Part shown: positions 17,030 through 24,584 of the stretch, piece by piece
How positions within the stretch are numbered: the stretch's first letter is position 1
Layout: each line of letters starts with the position of its first letter
Origin: an uncultured Lachnospiraceae bacterium
GTDB lineage: Bacteria > Bacillota > Clostridia > Lachnospirales > Lachnospiraceae
NCBI GenBank assembly: GCA_947178125.1
Contig: CAMWXB010000024.1
Location: forward strand, 1 to 51,059
Direction: 5' to 3'
DNA length: 51,059 nt
Notes under the pieces: generated by a model
What the model was told of the DNA's origin: nothing
Seen by the model: the letters and a program-made list of their open reading frames with translations, nothing else
Database searches by the model: none
Program-made: the position numbers and the translations under genes

Positions 17030-17163
17030 AAATCCTAAGACAAACAAGTATGTCAGAAAGAATGGCTCCGCCATCTTTCGGGTGAAAAAGGTTCGCAACG
17101 CGAGCCATAGAAGTTCTTCGCGAAGCAGCCCTTGCTGCGAGTGATTAGAACTTCTTTTCACCC
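17030..17163 (-). repeat. Structured intergenic element, copy A
   Basis: About 134 bases with nested pairings. GGGTGAAAA (17080-17088) pairs with TTTTCACCC (17155-17163), AGAAGTTCT (17109-17117) with AGAACTTCT (17147-17155), and GCAGC/GCTGC, a GAAAGA-ATGG/CCAT-CTTTC hairpin and GACA/TGTC fill in. It begins at the TGA stop of the minus-strand PTS gene and lies between convergent thiT and PTS genes. A related but longer copy is at 48330-48545, sharing the AAGACAAACAA end and the GTGARAAGAA start. Confidence 0.7.
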
Positions 17164-18924
17164 TAGCCACAACAGCGCATCGCCGACCGTAGTTTCCTGC
17201 GCTGTTGTAGAAGCTACCTTTTTCCAATCCGTCGTATTTGTAACGATAACAGCCGTTGTCATCCGGTATCCTTCCTGTCCTATCCGCTTACTGTCAAACT
17301 CTAACATCGGCTGTCCTTCCGAAAGATTCTCCCCCTGTTTCACTAACGGTTTGAAATATTTACCATTGAGCTGTACCGTATCAATACCGATATGAATGAG
17401 CAGTTCCACGCCTTCTGCAGTCGTCAGTCCGATTGCATGACCGGTCGGAAAAAAAGTCGTGACCTTACAATCCGCAGGCGCATACACAATGCCTTCATAA
17501 GGTTCTATTGCAATTCCCTCTCCAAGAACACCGCTGGAAAAGACCTCATCGCCTACTTCCATGAGAGGCACGAGTTTTCCGTTCAGCGGACTGTGGATGA
17601 CCTTTTTGCCATCCATAGAAAGCGGAAGTATCGGAAACTGTATGCTTTCTTTCTTTGGTTCCCGATAAAAGAACATCGTTATGAGCCAACTCAGCGTAAA
17701 AACCGGCAGAGAAGCGAGCACTGCGAATGGGAATCCATTGATAGCAACCGTTGTTTTATTGTTGGATGCCAGTAATGCGAATACTATTCCGCCTGCAGCC
17801 GCGCAGATGCTGCTGATAAAAAACGGCTTTTTCTCCGGCAGAGCAACACCATAAATACCCGGTTCCGCAACGCCAAAAAAACCGGAAATAACAGATGGTA
17901 TTGCAATAGAGCGCATACGCTTATCCCTTGTTCTGAACAGAACTGCAAGAACCGCGCCGGCCTGTGCCCAGGATGCGGTATAAGCAACCGCGGGGAGAAA
18001 AGCCCCCGACATGGCATCCTGAAAAACATTTGTCATTATCATATCAGTTGTTATTCCCGTCAATTCCCAATGAATGCCCAAAATGACGAACAGGGGCCAG
18101 AAGCCTCCCGTCAAAGCCCCTGCCAATAACGGACTGACCGTATAACTTCCGTTGATTGCCATCACAACAACTGCAGTAAGACCGGTATAAATCATTTCAA
18201 TGACAACAAAGGTCAATGGTCCGGCTAGTAACAGCGTTATCAACGGCACAAGAAAGGTCCTCCACACTTCAGGCAGCGCTTTTTTCAGAAAATGCTCTAT
18301 ATAAGAAGCGGCCCAGACGGCCAAAACGACCGGAAGAATACTATAAGAATGTTCCGTAATACCAAAGCGGTGCGGATAAACAAAACAGGCGCCAAGCAGC
18401 ATACCCGTGAACTGATTGACCTGAAACTTCCTGGCGGCTGTAAAACCGACAAAAAACGGCAGATAATAGAACAGACTATCCGAAAGTATCTGTATGAACT
18501 GCCAGACAGCATTCCTCTCATCACAAAAACCGGCATAGGAAAAAAGTTCATAAGCCCCTTTTAAAATGCCCATGGCACAGAGCACACTGAGAAGAGGAGC
18601 AAAAATTCCGGAAACAAAATCCATCACGCGGCTGAGCCGGCTTCTTTCCCGCTCTCCCTCCTCCTGCAAATCGAGAATCCCCGTCCGGCTGGAAACCGCC
18701 TTGCAGACATCTGCAGCATGATTTCCGATGACCAGCTGATACTGCCCGCTCCTCTGGATAGCCGTAATCACGCCGGGCATCGTTTTTAATCCCCGCGTAT
18801 CGGCCTTTGCTTCATCTTTCAGGCAAAAGCGGATTTTCGTCGCACAATGTGTCAGATTGATGATATTCTCTTTGCCGCCGATACTCTCTATGATACGTTT
18901 TGCCAAATCGTCATATTTGCCCAT
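17158..18924 (-). CDS. PTS transporter EIIBCA, beta-glucoside family
   Basis: A 588-residue single-chain sugar permease. Residues 1-90 are EIIB with the phosphorylated cysteine in LTHCATKIRFCLK. About ten hydrophobic segments form EIIC (to about residue 440), including HWELTGITTDMI and the GFFGVAEPGIYGV signature. A C-terminal EIIA of the glucose/beta-glucoside type ends the chain, with LLIHIGIDTVQLNGKYF holding the active histidine. It imports and phosphorylates a sugar, probably a beta-glucoside or related disaccharide. No glycosidase or LicT antiterminator is adjacent, so the substrate is open. ATG 18924 matches usual EIIB N-termini; GTG 18936 in frame follows AGAAAGGC. The stop codon lies inside structured element A. 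Confidence 0.9.
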   Translation of the reverse strand: MGKYDDLAKRIIESIGGKENIINLTHCATKIRFCLKDEAKADTRGLKTMPGVITAIQRSGQYQLVIGNHAADVCKAVSSRTGILDLQEEGERERSRLSRVMDFVSGIFAPLLSVLCAMGILKGAYELFSYAGFCDERNAVWQFIQILSDSLFYYLPFFVGFTAARKFQVNQFTGMLLGACFVYPHRFGITEHSYSILPVVLAVWAASYIEHFLKKALPEVWRTFLVPLITLLLAGPLTFVVIEMIYTGLTAVVVMAINGSYTVSPLLAGALTGGFWPLFVILGIHWELTGITTDMIMTNVFQDAMSGAFLPAVAYTASWAQAGAVLAVLFRTRDKRMRSIAIPSVISGFFGVAEPGIYGVALPEKKPFFISSICAAAGGIVFALLASNNKTTVAINGFPFAVLASLPVFTLSWLITMFFYREPKKESIQFPILPLSMDGKKVIHSPLNGKLVPLMEVGDEVFSSGVLGEGIAIEPYEGIVYAPADCKVTTFFPTGHAIGLTTAEGVELLIHIGIDTVQLNGKYFKPLVKQGENLSEGQPMLEFDSKRIGQEGYRMTTAVIVTNTTDWKKVASTTAQETTVGDALLWLG

Positions 18925-19029
18925 ACCAATAACCACGCCTTTCTTCCGGCTCATGGCATTCCTGCCAGAGCGCTGACTTTCTTCTTTTAATATGGGCAAA
19001 ATATGGAAATTTATGCAGTCCGCAAGTTC

Positions 19030-19893
19030 TTATAAGCGATTTATCTGCATCGGCGTTGAACCTTCTATGACCGAAAAACCAAGTTTCTGATAAAAAGGTA
19101 TCACATCTTTATTCTCACAACTTAACACGATATACAAATAATCTTTATATTGCTCCTTCACCGCCTCCATCAAATGGGCGCCGATTCCTTTCCCCTGATA
19201 GCGCGGGTTCACGAGAAGATAATGAACATAGGCCGTCACACCTTTATCATCCAGCACTTCCACCAGTCCTGCCAGTTCGGAACCACACCAGGCGGTCATG
19301 ACCATCCCTGTTGTTTCAAAAGATTGTAACAGCCTGTCAGCATAACGGCCGGACTTCCAGCCTACCGAAGCATACAACGCTTCCAGTTCATCCGCTCCGG
19401 GCATTCTTCCCACACAGTAGATCAGCGCATCTTTGCCGATATCCCGTCCCATGCAGAGTGATTCCTGCATATCCTTATAAGCGCCGTAATTTTCTATCCG
19501 CTCAAAACCATAACGCCGATACAGACGGACAGAGGCTTCTAAAAAAGCTCCCGTCTCCAGGACCAGCCTCTGAAATCCCGTTTTTTCCGCCTGCGCGATC
19601 AGATTCTCCAACAGCATACCGCCGATATTCCGGTTCCGGTATTCCGTCCGGACAAAGACTCTTTTTATTTCCGCCGCATCCTCGGAATATCTCCGCAAAG
19701 CCCCGCAGCCTGCCGGGACTTCGCCGTCATAGGCCACGACCACGCAATCCATCGTATCCGCATGGTTAAATTTTTTATACTTTTCCCGTTTCTCTTCACC
19801 ACCTATGGCATGATTCAGAAAATCATCCAGTTCCCCGCAGAGCAGAAAAAAATCTGCATGGTCACAACTTACCTCCCGTATCTCAATCGGCAT
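19030..19893 (-). CDS. Protein with two GNAT acetyltransferase domains
   Basis: A 287-residue protein with two GNAT modules. The first (about 1-145) has AEIKRVFVRTEYRNRNIGGMLLENLIAQAE, the R/Q-x-x-G-x-G/A motif A region, and ends LYRRYGFERIENYG. The second (about 155-287) has HYLLVNPRYQGKGIGAHLMEAV, then VIPFYQKLGFSVIE. Acceptors unknown. ATG 19893 follows GGAGG at nine bases; the longer open frame to 19974 lacks a ribosome site. Divergent from the LysR gene across a repeat-rich spacer, so it may be that regulator's target, which is inference from position only. Confidence 0.87.
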   Translation of the reverse strand: MPIEIREVSCDHADFFLLCGELDDFLNHAIGGEEKREKYKKFNHADTMDCVVVAYDGEVPAGCGALRRYSEDAAEIKRVFVRTEYRNRNIGGMLLENLIAQAEKTGFQRLVLETGAFLEASVRLYRRYGFERIENYGAYKDMQESLCMGRDIGKDALIYCVGRMPGADELEALYASVGWKSGRYADRLLQSFETTGMVMTAWCGSELAGLVEVLDDKGVTAYVHYLLVNPRYQGKGIGAHLMEAVKEQYKDYLYIVLSCENKDVIPFYQKLGFSVIEGSTPMQINRL

Positions 19894-20012
19894 TTTTCTT
19901 ATCCTCCATTTCTTTTTCAAATAATCGTTCTTCATGCGCAGTTCCCACACCGTTCTGTCCGGTGCAGGAAGCATTACTTCTTCACTTCCTCTTTACAAAC
20001 TGTCTGTTGCTA

Positions 20013-20032
20013 TTATCATACTCCTATGATAA
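20013..20032. promoter_or_regulatory. Perfect inverted repeat between GNAT and LysR genes
   Basis: TTATCATA-CTCC-TATGATAA, eight-base arms around four bases. On the plus strand TTTACA (19992-19997) lies 16 bases upstream of TATCAT (20014-20019), so the repeat overlaps a possible -10. It is a candidate operator, possibly for the LysR protein. Confidence 0.5.
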
Positions 20033-20049
20033 TATATTTGTAAAAGAGA

Positions 20050-20118
20050 TTATTTCAATATCACTAATTCATTTTTTAGATTATTATTTCAATATCACTA
20101 ATTCACTTTTTTAGATTA
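20050..20118. repeat. Two tandem copies of a 34-bp AT-rich unit upstream of lysR
   Basis: The unit TTATTTCAATATCACTAATT... starts at 20050 and again at 20084; the second copy has one C for T change and one extra T. It lies 56-124 bases before the LysR start, a usual place for regulator binding sites. Confidence 0.8.
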
Positions 20119-20173
20119 TTTTTTCATCATGAGCACTGAACAGCCAGCGTCATGACAAAAAAGGAGCGTTTTC

Positions 20174-20992
20174 ATGGATACCCTGTCATTACAGACTTTT
20201 CTCACATTAGCAGAACACCGGAATTTTACCAGAACGGCCGACGCACTTTTCATCGCGCAGTCCACCGTTACGAACCGCATTGCTGAACTGGAAAAAGAAA
20301 TCGGAAAGCCGCTTTTTGTCAGAAACAAACGGAAAGTAACGCTGACGCGGGAAGGCGAACAGTTCTTATACTATGCCCGAAAGATTATAGAACTTTCGGA
20401 TTCCGGCATTAAGACCGTCAATTCCCTGGAAAAATATACCGATACCTACCGTATCGGCTCGACAAATACCATTTACGAATGTCATCTTTTCCCGGTCATC
20501 AAAGAGTATATGTGCAGTCACCCGGAACATTCCATCAAAATCACGATCGGACATTCCAACCGGCTGTTACAGGAAATACAGGATAACCTTCTGGATGTCG
20601 TATATTCCTACCTTCCTTTCTATCACAGTGGTTATTTTTGTGAAGTCTTTGCAACCGATGAACTTGTTCTTGTCACAAACATCAATAACATGCGCTATTC
20701 AAACGGTATCCGCCAGGCAGAACTTGCAGATGCAGACTATTTATATTGCGCATTCGCTTTACAGGAAGTCGGACTTTTCATCAAAGAACTCTTTCCGCCT
20801 CATTACCAGTTCGGTTTTGAAATCGATCACGGTACGAAACTCATTCCCTATCTGCTCACATCCGATGGCATCAGCTTCGTACCGGAAAGCATCGCAGCGC
20901 CCTATCTCGAAAAAAAACAACTGCAATGTATTAAGCTGTTGGATTTTGAAGCTCCTAAAATCAATTGTTATCGAATCACGCGCAGGCGATGA
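20174..20992 (+). CDS. LysR family transcriptional regulator
   Basis: A 272-residue protein. Residues 1-60 are the winged helix-turn-helix (LQTFLTLAEHRNFTRTADALFIAQSTVTNRIAELEKEIG, then LFVRNKRKVTLTREGEQFLYYAR). Residues about 90-272 are the ligand-binding domain. It is about 20-30 residues shorter at the C-terminus than typical LysR proteins, ending INCYRITRRR, so the last helix may be missing. The following bases read on in another frame for about 35 codons, which could reflect a late frameshift or just a short family member. AAGGAG lies seven bases before ATG 20174. The inducer and targets are unknown. Confidence 0.9.
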   Translation: MDTLSLQTFLTLAEHRNFTRTADALFIAQSTVTNRIAELEKEIGKPLFVRNKRKVTLTREGEQFLYYARKIIELSDSGIKTVNSLEKYTDTYRIGSTNTIYECHLFPVIKEYMCSHPEHSIKITIGHSNRLLQEIQDNLLDVVYSYLPFYHSGYFCEVFATDELVLVTNINNMRYSNGIRQAELADADYLYCAFALQEVGLFIKELFPPHYQFGFEIDHGTKLIPYLLTSDGISFVPESIAAPYLEKKQLQCIKLLDFEAPKINCYRITRRR

Positions 20993-21029
20993 GCCATTCC
21001 TCATGCAGACTTCCCTTTTCTGCAACGTA

Positions 21030-21077
21030 AAATCCTCACCTGAAAAGTCAAATGAGGATTTAATCTTACTTTTTTCA
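21030..21077 (+). terminator. Bidirectional terminator between lysR and the 158-residue protein gene
   Basis: AAATCCTCA (21030-21038) pairs with TGAGGATTT (21053-21061) and a T-rich stretch ending in six T follows on the plus strand. On the minus strand the stem is followed by TTACG after four T including stem bases. It separates convergent genes. Confidence 0.7.
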
Positions 21078-21092
21078 ATTTAATAACAAGTG

Positions 21093-21569
21093 CTACGCTG
21101 TCATAAACATTTCATATGCCTGTATAGCGCGCTCCATCTGCATAGACGGAGTCTGCATGGAAGACGCATTGTTTTCGTTCCCGGCATTTGTGTTCGCTGT
21201 ATCGTTCCTATCCGCTGCTTCCTCTACTCCAGCGGGCTCTTCCTGACGTTTCGGCATCTGCACAACTTCTGCACCCGTATTTTCTTCTTCGGGTGAAAGT
21301 CCCCTGGGCATAAGCTTCGCCGCACGGTTCTGGCCCTGCTGCATCTGTTTTGCAACGATTCCTTCAAAATCTATCGTCTGTCCCTTTTTCAGCGGATTCT
21401 GGTTTTCTTTCTCCGCCATTTCGGAATAATCGATTTTTTTATCTAAAACGTCATCCGATATTCTGGACAGTTTATTCATGCTGTTCGCACTTACCGTATT
21501 CGGATTATACACATAGGACGGATAGATGCTCCCAACACCGTATGCGCCTCCAATACCGCCAATTCCCAT
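21093..21569 (-). CDS. Uncharacterised 158-residue Met/Gln/Glu-rich protein
   Basis: I do not recognise this protein. It begins with a glycine-rich stretch (MGIGGIGGAYGVGSIYPSYVYN). A charged middle follows with SRISDDVLDKKIDYSEMAEK, GQTIDFEGIVAKQMQQGQ and a low-complexity Glu/Asn/Ala tail, and the chain ends in MERAIQAYEMFMTA. There is no signal peptide and no membrane segment, and much of the chain looks disordered. AAGGAGGAATGATTC before ATG 21569 is a strong ribosome site, and a clean promoter (21651-21679) supports a real gene. Similar N-terminal Gly-rich/YNPNTVSANS sequences occur in small Lachnospiraceae proteins of unknown function; that is recollection, not a search result. Confidence 0.8.
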   Translation of the reverse strand: MGIGGIGGAYGVGSIYPSYVYNPNTVSANSMNKLSRISDDVLDKKIDYSEMAEKENQNPLKKGQTIDFEGIVAKQMQQGQNRAAKLMPRGLSPEEENTGAEVVQMPKRQEEPAGVEEAADRNDTANTNAGNENNASSMQTPSMQMERAIQAYEMFMTA

Positions 21570-21650
21570 GAATCATTCCTCCTTGCCGCTTTACCGCTAT
21601 GTTCTCTCGGACAGGATATTTTCTACCCTTTTCCGATTTTCATTGCTTTT

Positions 21651-21679
21651 ATTATAATCTTCTTACAGGCAAAATGCAA
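21651..21679 (-). promoter_or_regulatory. Promoter of the 158-residue protein gene
   Basis: TTGCAT (21679-21674), 17-bp spacer, TATAAT (21656-21651) on the minus strand, about 80 bases before the start codon. Farther upstream ATGCTATTTAAAAT occurs imperfectly twice (about 21701 and 21719). Confidence 0.7.
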
Positions 21680-21843
21680 GCCCATTGATGCCAATGCTAT
21701 TTAAAATACATTTAAAAAATGCTATTTAAAATTTTCGCCACAGAATCGGCCAAAATTATCTGAATATGAACACAAAAACAGAAACAATAAACAGGTATTT
21801 TTATAGTTTGCCAAAAACATAATTCTTGTTCTATTTAGCGCCT

Positions 21844-23016
21844 TTACTCCTGCTGTTCCAGCTCCTGTCCCGCTGGCCTATGCTCCCCGGCTTGATTAAA
21901 TCCGCAATATTCACAGTAATCATCCCCGTGGATATGCTTGTCGGCCTTTGACAAATCTGACGAATTAAACTGGTTACATTTTGTACATAATCTAATGGTT
22001 CCTGTCAAGCAATAGCCGTCCTCGAAATCCAATAGCGGGGAACACGAATCTGTGCCATACTCTTTTTCTACATAATCATGACGGCCATCCTCGCTGGCGG
22101 AACATACGAAGCGCCCGCAATATTCGCACGGTTCTTCTCCTCTATGCTCATGCACGTTTTGATTCATCCACATCAGCGTCTTGCAGATTGTACATCTCCA
22201 GAAAGGCGGCGTAACACAGGCATAGGCATCTCCATCTTTATCTTCTGTCAAATAAAGAACTGTCAGGCTATCTTCCGGCTCCCAATTATGCTTGCATGCG
22301 CCCGTATTTCCGTTACTGCTGTCATTTCCGCCATCTTTATTTTCAGTGTCTTCTTCGTCATCCTCTTTTACCTGTACATCCCGGGCAGCAGCTTCCCGAT
22401 TCCGTTCTTCCTGGGCTGCTTCCTGGTCTTTGCGGACAATCTCCTCCATCTCTTCGGCAAATTCCTGATATGCAGCTTCCGGTGTTTTGACCTGTATTCC
22501 GGATAAAGCGCCGGCAGGTGCAGTCATACCATCTGCAGTCTGTAATTCTCCCCGGTTCCCTACGATAAAAGCATTGACGCCCTGCATTCCGGCCTGATTC
22601 TCTATAGCGGAAAGACTCGAAACAGGCATATCGTTCATCAGACCGTCTGCAACAGCTTTTTTCAGAGAATCCGCCTGCTGTTCACTTATGCCGCTCACCA
22701 GATAGGAGCCCATTTCCAAAACCATGTTCGTCCTGTTTTGTGCGGGAACTGTAATGAGTCCGATTCCTTTGAGCACTTCCCCATCGAGCATTACGTTAAT
22801 CCGGCCCGATGAATTATTCGCTATGATTTCCATTTTCCCATCCGGATATATCATGGCGATGGAACCGCCAAAAGCAACGACTGTATGCTTTTCCCCATCC
22901 TCCGGAACTTCCACTGTCTCTTTGGAAAGTTCAGCCGCGAAAACCGGAACGGAAGGCGCCAGCACCGCAAATATCAAAGCCATTGCCATCATCCATATTT
23001 TTGTTCTTTTTAACAT
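21844..23016 (-). CDS. Exported protein with C-terminal cysteine-pair (zinc-ribbon-like) modules
   Basis: A 390-residue protein of unknown function. A signal peptide is clear (KR, then a hydrophobic core, cleavage near VFA-AE at residue 27). Residues about 30-160 look like a beta-rich domain. A highly acidic low-complexity linker follows (about 185-235, many E/D/N). From about residue 240 the chain carries paired cysteines: CTICKTL, CEYCGRFVC, CTKCNQF and CEYCGF, with histidines between, resembling two or more treble-clef or zinc-ribbon units. Zinc ribbons on an exported protein are unusual. AAGGA lies six bases before ATG 23016. Divergent from a small XRE regulator whose candidate operator overlaps this gene's promoter. 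Confidence 0.8.
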   Translation of the reverse strand: MLKRTKIWMMAMALIFAVLAPSVPVFAAELSKETVEVPEDGEKHTVVAFGGSIAMIYPDGKMEIIANNSSGRINVMLDGEVLKGIGLITVPAQNRTNMVLEMGSYLVSGISEQQADSLKKAVADGLMNDMPVSSLSAIENQAGMQGVNAFIVGNRGELQTADGMTAPAGALSGIQVKTPEAAYQEFAEEMEEIVRKDQEAAQEERNREAAARDVQVKEDDEEDTENKDGGNDSSNGNTGACKHNWEPEDSLTVLYLTEDKDGDAYACVTPPFWRCTICKTLMWMNQNVHEHRGEEPCEYCGRFVCSASEDGRHDYVEKEYGTDSCSPLLDFEDGYCLTGTIRLCTKCNQFNSSDLSKADKHIHGDDYCEYCGFNQAGEHRPAGQELEQQE

Positions 23017-23143
23017 TATTTTTCCTTTCCCCTCTGTCATTTGTTTTCCATTGTTTGTGCCCATATTCAGATAATTTTAATGCCGTTGAACAGTCTTTTA
23101 TCCCTCACTTTCGAATACTGCATAAACCAATATTTTCTGATTA

Positions 23144-23183
23144 TTACTATGTATATAGTAACTAAAAACATGTAATTAGTCAA
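23144..23183 (-). promoter_or_regulatory. Promoter of the exported protein with overlapping palindromic operator
   Basis: On the minus strand TTGACT (23183-23178), a 17-bp spacer and TACTAT (23160-23155). A perfect palindrome TTACTAT-GTAT-ATAGTAA (23144-23161) covers the -10. The divergent XRE gene starts 80 bases away, making its product the obvious candidate repressor. Confidence 0.6.
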
Positions 23184-23241
23184 GTCGTTACTTTTTGAAT
23201 AGTATTAATATAGAAAAAATAAAATAATATAAGGAATCGTA

Positions 23242-23490
23242 ATGATCATGAAAAATGAATTATTCACAGTAAATGAATATGGAAAAGTCACAATAGATAT
23301 CAGAACATTTATGGACGAGAAACATATCAACAGAAATATGCTGGCAAGAGCCATCAATACACGATTTGAAGTAATAGACAAATGGTATGGAGGACGCGTG
23401 GAAAAAATTGATGCGGACATACTTGCCCGCATCTGTTTTGTATTGGAATGTACTCCGGGGGATATCATACGGTATCACAAGGAAGATTAG
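23242..23490 (+). CDS. Small XRE/Cro-type helix-turn-helix regulator
   Basis: An 82-residue protein that is almost entirely a Cro/C1-type HTH of the HTH_26 kind: DIRTFMDEKHINRNMLARAINTRFEVIDKWYGGRVEKIDADILARICFVLECTPGDIIRY, with the recognition helix around TRFEVIDKWYGG. ATG 23242 has AAGGA six bases upstream. There is no second domain, so it probably acts as a constitutive dimeric repressor or one titrated by another factor. It lies divergent to the exported Cys-pair protein with a palindrome between. Confidence 0.9.
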   Translation: MIMKNELFTVNEYGKVTIDIRTFMDEKHINRNMLARAINTRFEVIDKWYGGRVEKIDADILARICFVLECTPGDIIRYHKED

Positions 23491-23509
23491 TTCTTAACGG
23501 TAATCCGCA

Positions 23510-24100
23510 TTACTCAATTTCTTTTCCGTCCACCGTCAGCGCTTCCATCTCCTGCCGCGCCTCTCTCACATTCTTTGAAACCCTTGACATGATCCAGATA
23601 TCCGAAACCCCGTCATAGATCAGGAATATGCCGATGAAACGAATCAGCGTATCCACTGCCGCAAAGGGATTAAAAATGAGCAGAACGCCAAATCCAATCG
23701 TGACCAGCGCCAAGAGCAGTGCGACCCACCATTTATCATAGCGGCTCTGGCAAAGGCTCACCGTCTGCTGCAAATTATTGATGCCATGAATGACGATGAT
23801 GATGCCGACCAGAATCGGTATCATTGCAATGATCGTTCCCGGCTGAAACAGAATCCAGCCTCCGATGACGGTAATGATGATTCCCATGACCAGATTCATC
23901 TGGGAAAACACGCTGCCATCTCTTCCAAAGATGAAATTCAGCAGTCTGCTGATGCCATTGATCACAAGCACTACGCCGATCGCCATACAGACTATCTTCC
24001 TGGAACCTCCCGGCCATACGACGAGCACGACGCCAAGCGCAATACAAATGAGTGCTGATACCATGACATTTGCCTTAATTCTCTTCAAAATACGCTCCAT
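23510..24100 (-). CDS. DUF308 (HdeD-like) membrane protein
   Basis: A 196-residue protein with six hydrophobic segments in two similar halves, the pattern of the HdeD/DUF308 family: ALICIALGVVLVVWPG, then IGVVLVINGISRLLNF in the first half, and ALVTIGFGVLLIFNPFAAVDTLI, then IGIFLIYDGVSDIW in the second. The function is unknown; E. coli HdeD is linked to acid stress. ATG 24100 has GGAGG at nine bases. It overlaps the 3' end of the VanZ-like gene by 26 bases and is the last cistron of a long minus-strand run. Confidence 0.88.
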   Translation of the reverse strand: MERILKRIKANVMVSALICIALGVVLVVWPGGSRKIVCMAIGVVLVINGISRLLNFIFGRDGSVFSQMNLVMGIIITVIGGWILFQPGTIIAMIPILVGIIIVIHGINNLQQTVSLCQSRYDKWWVALLLALVTIGFGVLLIFNPFAAVDTLIRFIGIFLIYDGVSDIWIMSRVSKNVREARQEMEALTVDGKEIE

Positions 24101-24584
24101 AATCCTCATCCTCCATACTTAGTTTTTTATGCAGTACAGGAAACATACTCCTGCCTCTTACATACACGAAATACCCCAAAACAGCGCCGAAACAGTTCAA
24201 AATGATATCGTCCACGTCAAAAGCGCCAAACGCGCTGAAAAGTTGAAATACCTCAATTCCAAGCACAAGCACGAGTGCATTCGCGAATACATCCGGCAGA
24301 CCGCATTTTCGCTTCCGCACAATCGGAAACAAAACGCCGAATGGCACAAAAGCCAGAATATTCCCTGCCAGATTTTCAAAACTGTTCAATCTGTCAGCAT
24401 ATCTGATATACATTTTAATCGTTTTAAACGGCACAAAATTGGCCGTTCCAAGACCTTCCAGAATCACATCCCGCTGCCATGTCTCCACGATCGCAGCCAG
24501 CTGTTCATACGGATATTTGAAAATAATAACTTTTATCAAAAACAGGATATAAAGGATAAAACAGAACTTCATCCATTTTCGCAC
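24075..24584 (-). CDS. VanZ-like family membrane protein
   Basis: A 169-residue protein with the VanZ-like pattern: an N-terminal membrane segment, NFVPFKTI near residue 50, ENLAGNILAFVPFGVLFPI near 70-90, GIEVFQLFSAFGAFDVDDIILNCFGAVLGYFVY near 108-140. In vanA clusters VanZ gives low-level teicoplanin tolerance; most chromosomal homologues have unknown roles. It starts with GTG at 24584, whose G is also the last base of the TAG stop of the dehydrogenase gene, with GGGAGG seven bases upstream, so translation is coupled to that gene. Confidence 0.88.
   Translation of the reverse strand: MRKWMKFCFILYILFLIKVIIFKYPYEQLAAIVETWQRDVILEGLGTANFVPFKTIKMYIRYADRLNSFENLAGNILAFVPFGVLFPIVRKRKCGLPDVFANALVLVLGIEVFQLFSAFGAFDVDDIILNCFGAVLGYFVYVRGRSMFPVLHKKLSMEDEDYGAYFEEN

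Noticed and set aside
20595..21083. 162-codon plus-strand frame overlapping the end of lysR
   Set aside because: It is a shadow of lysR; only its last 35 codons lie outside, with no domain and a terminator hairpin inside.
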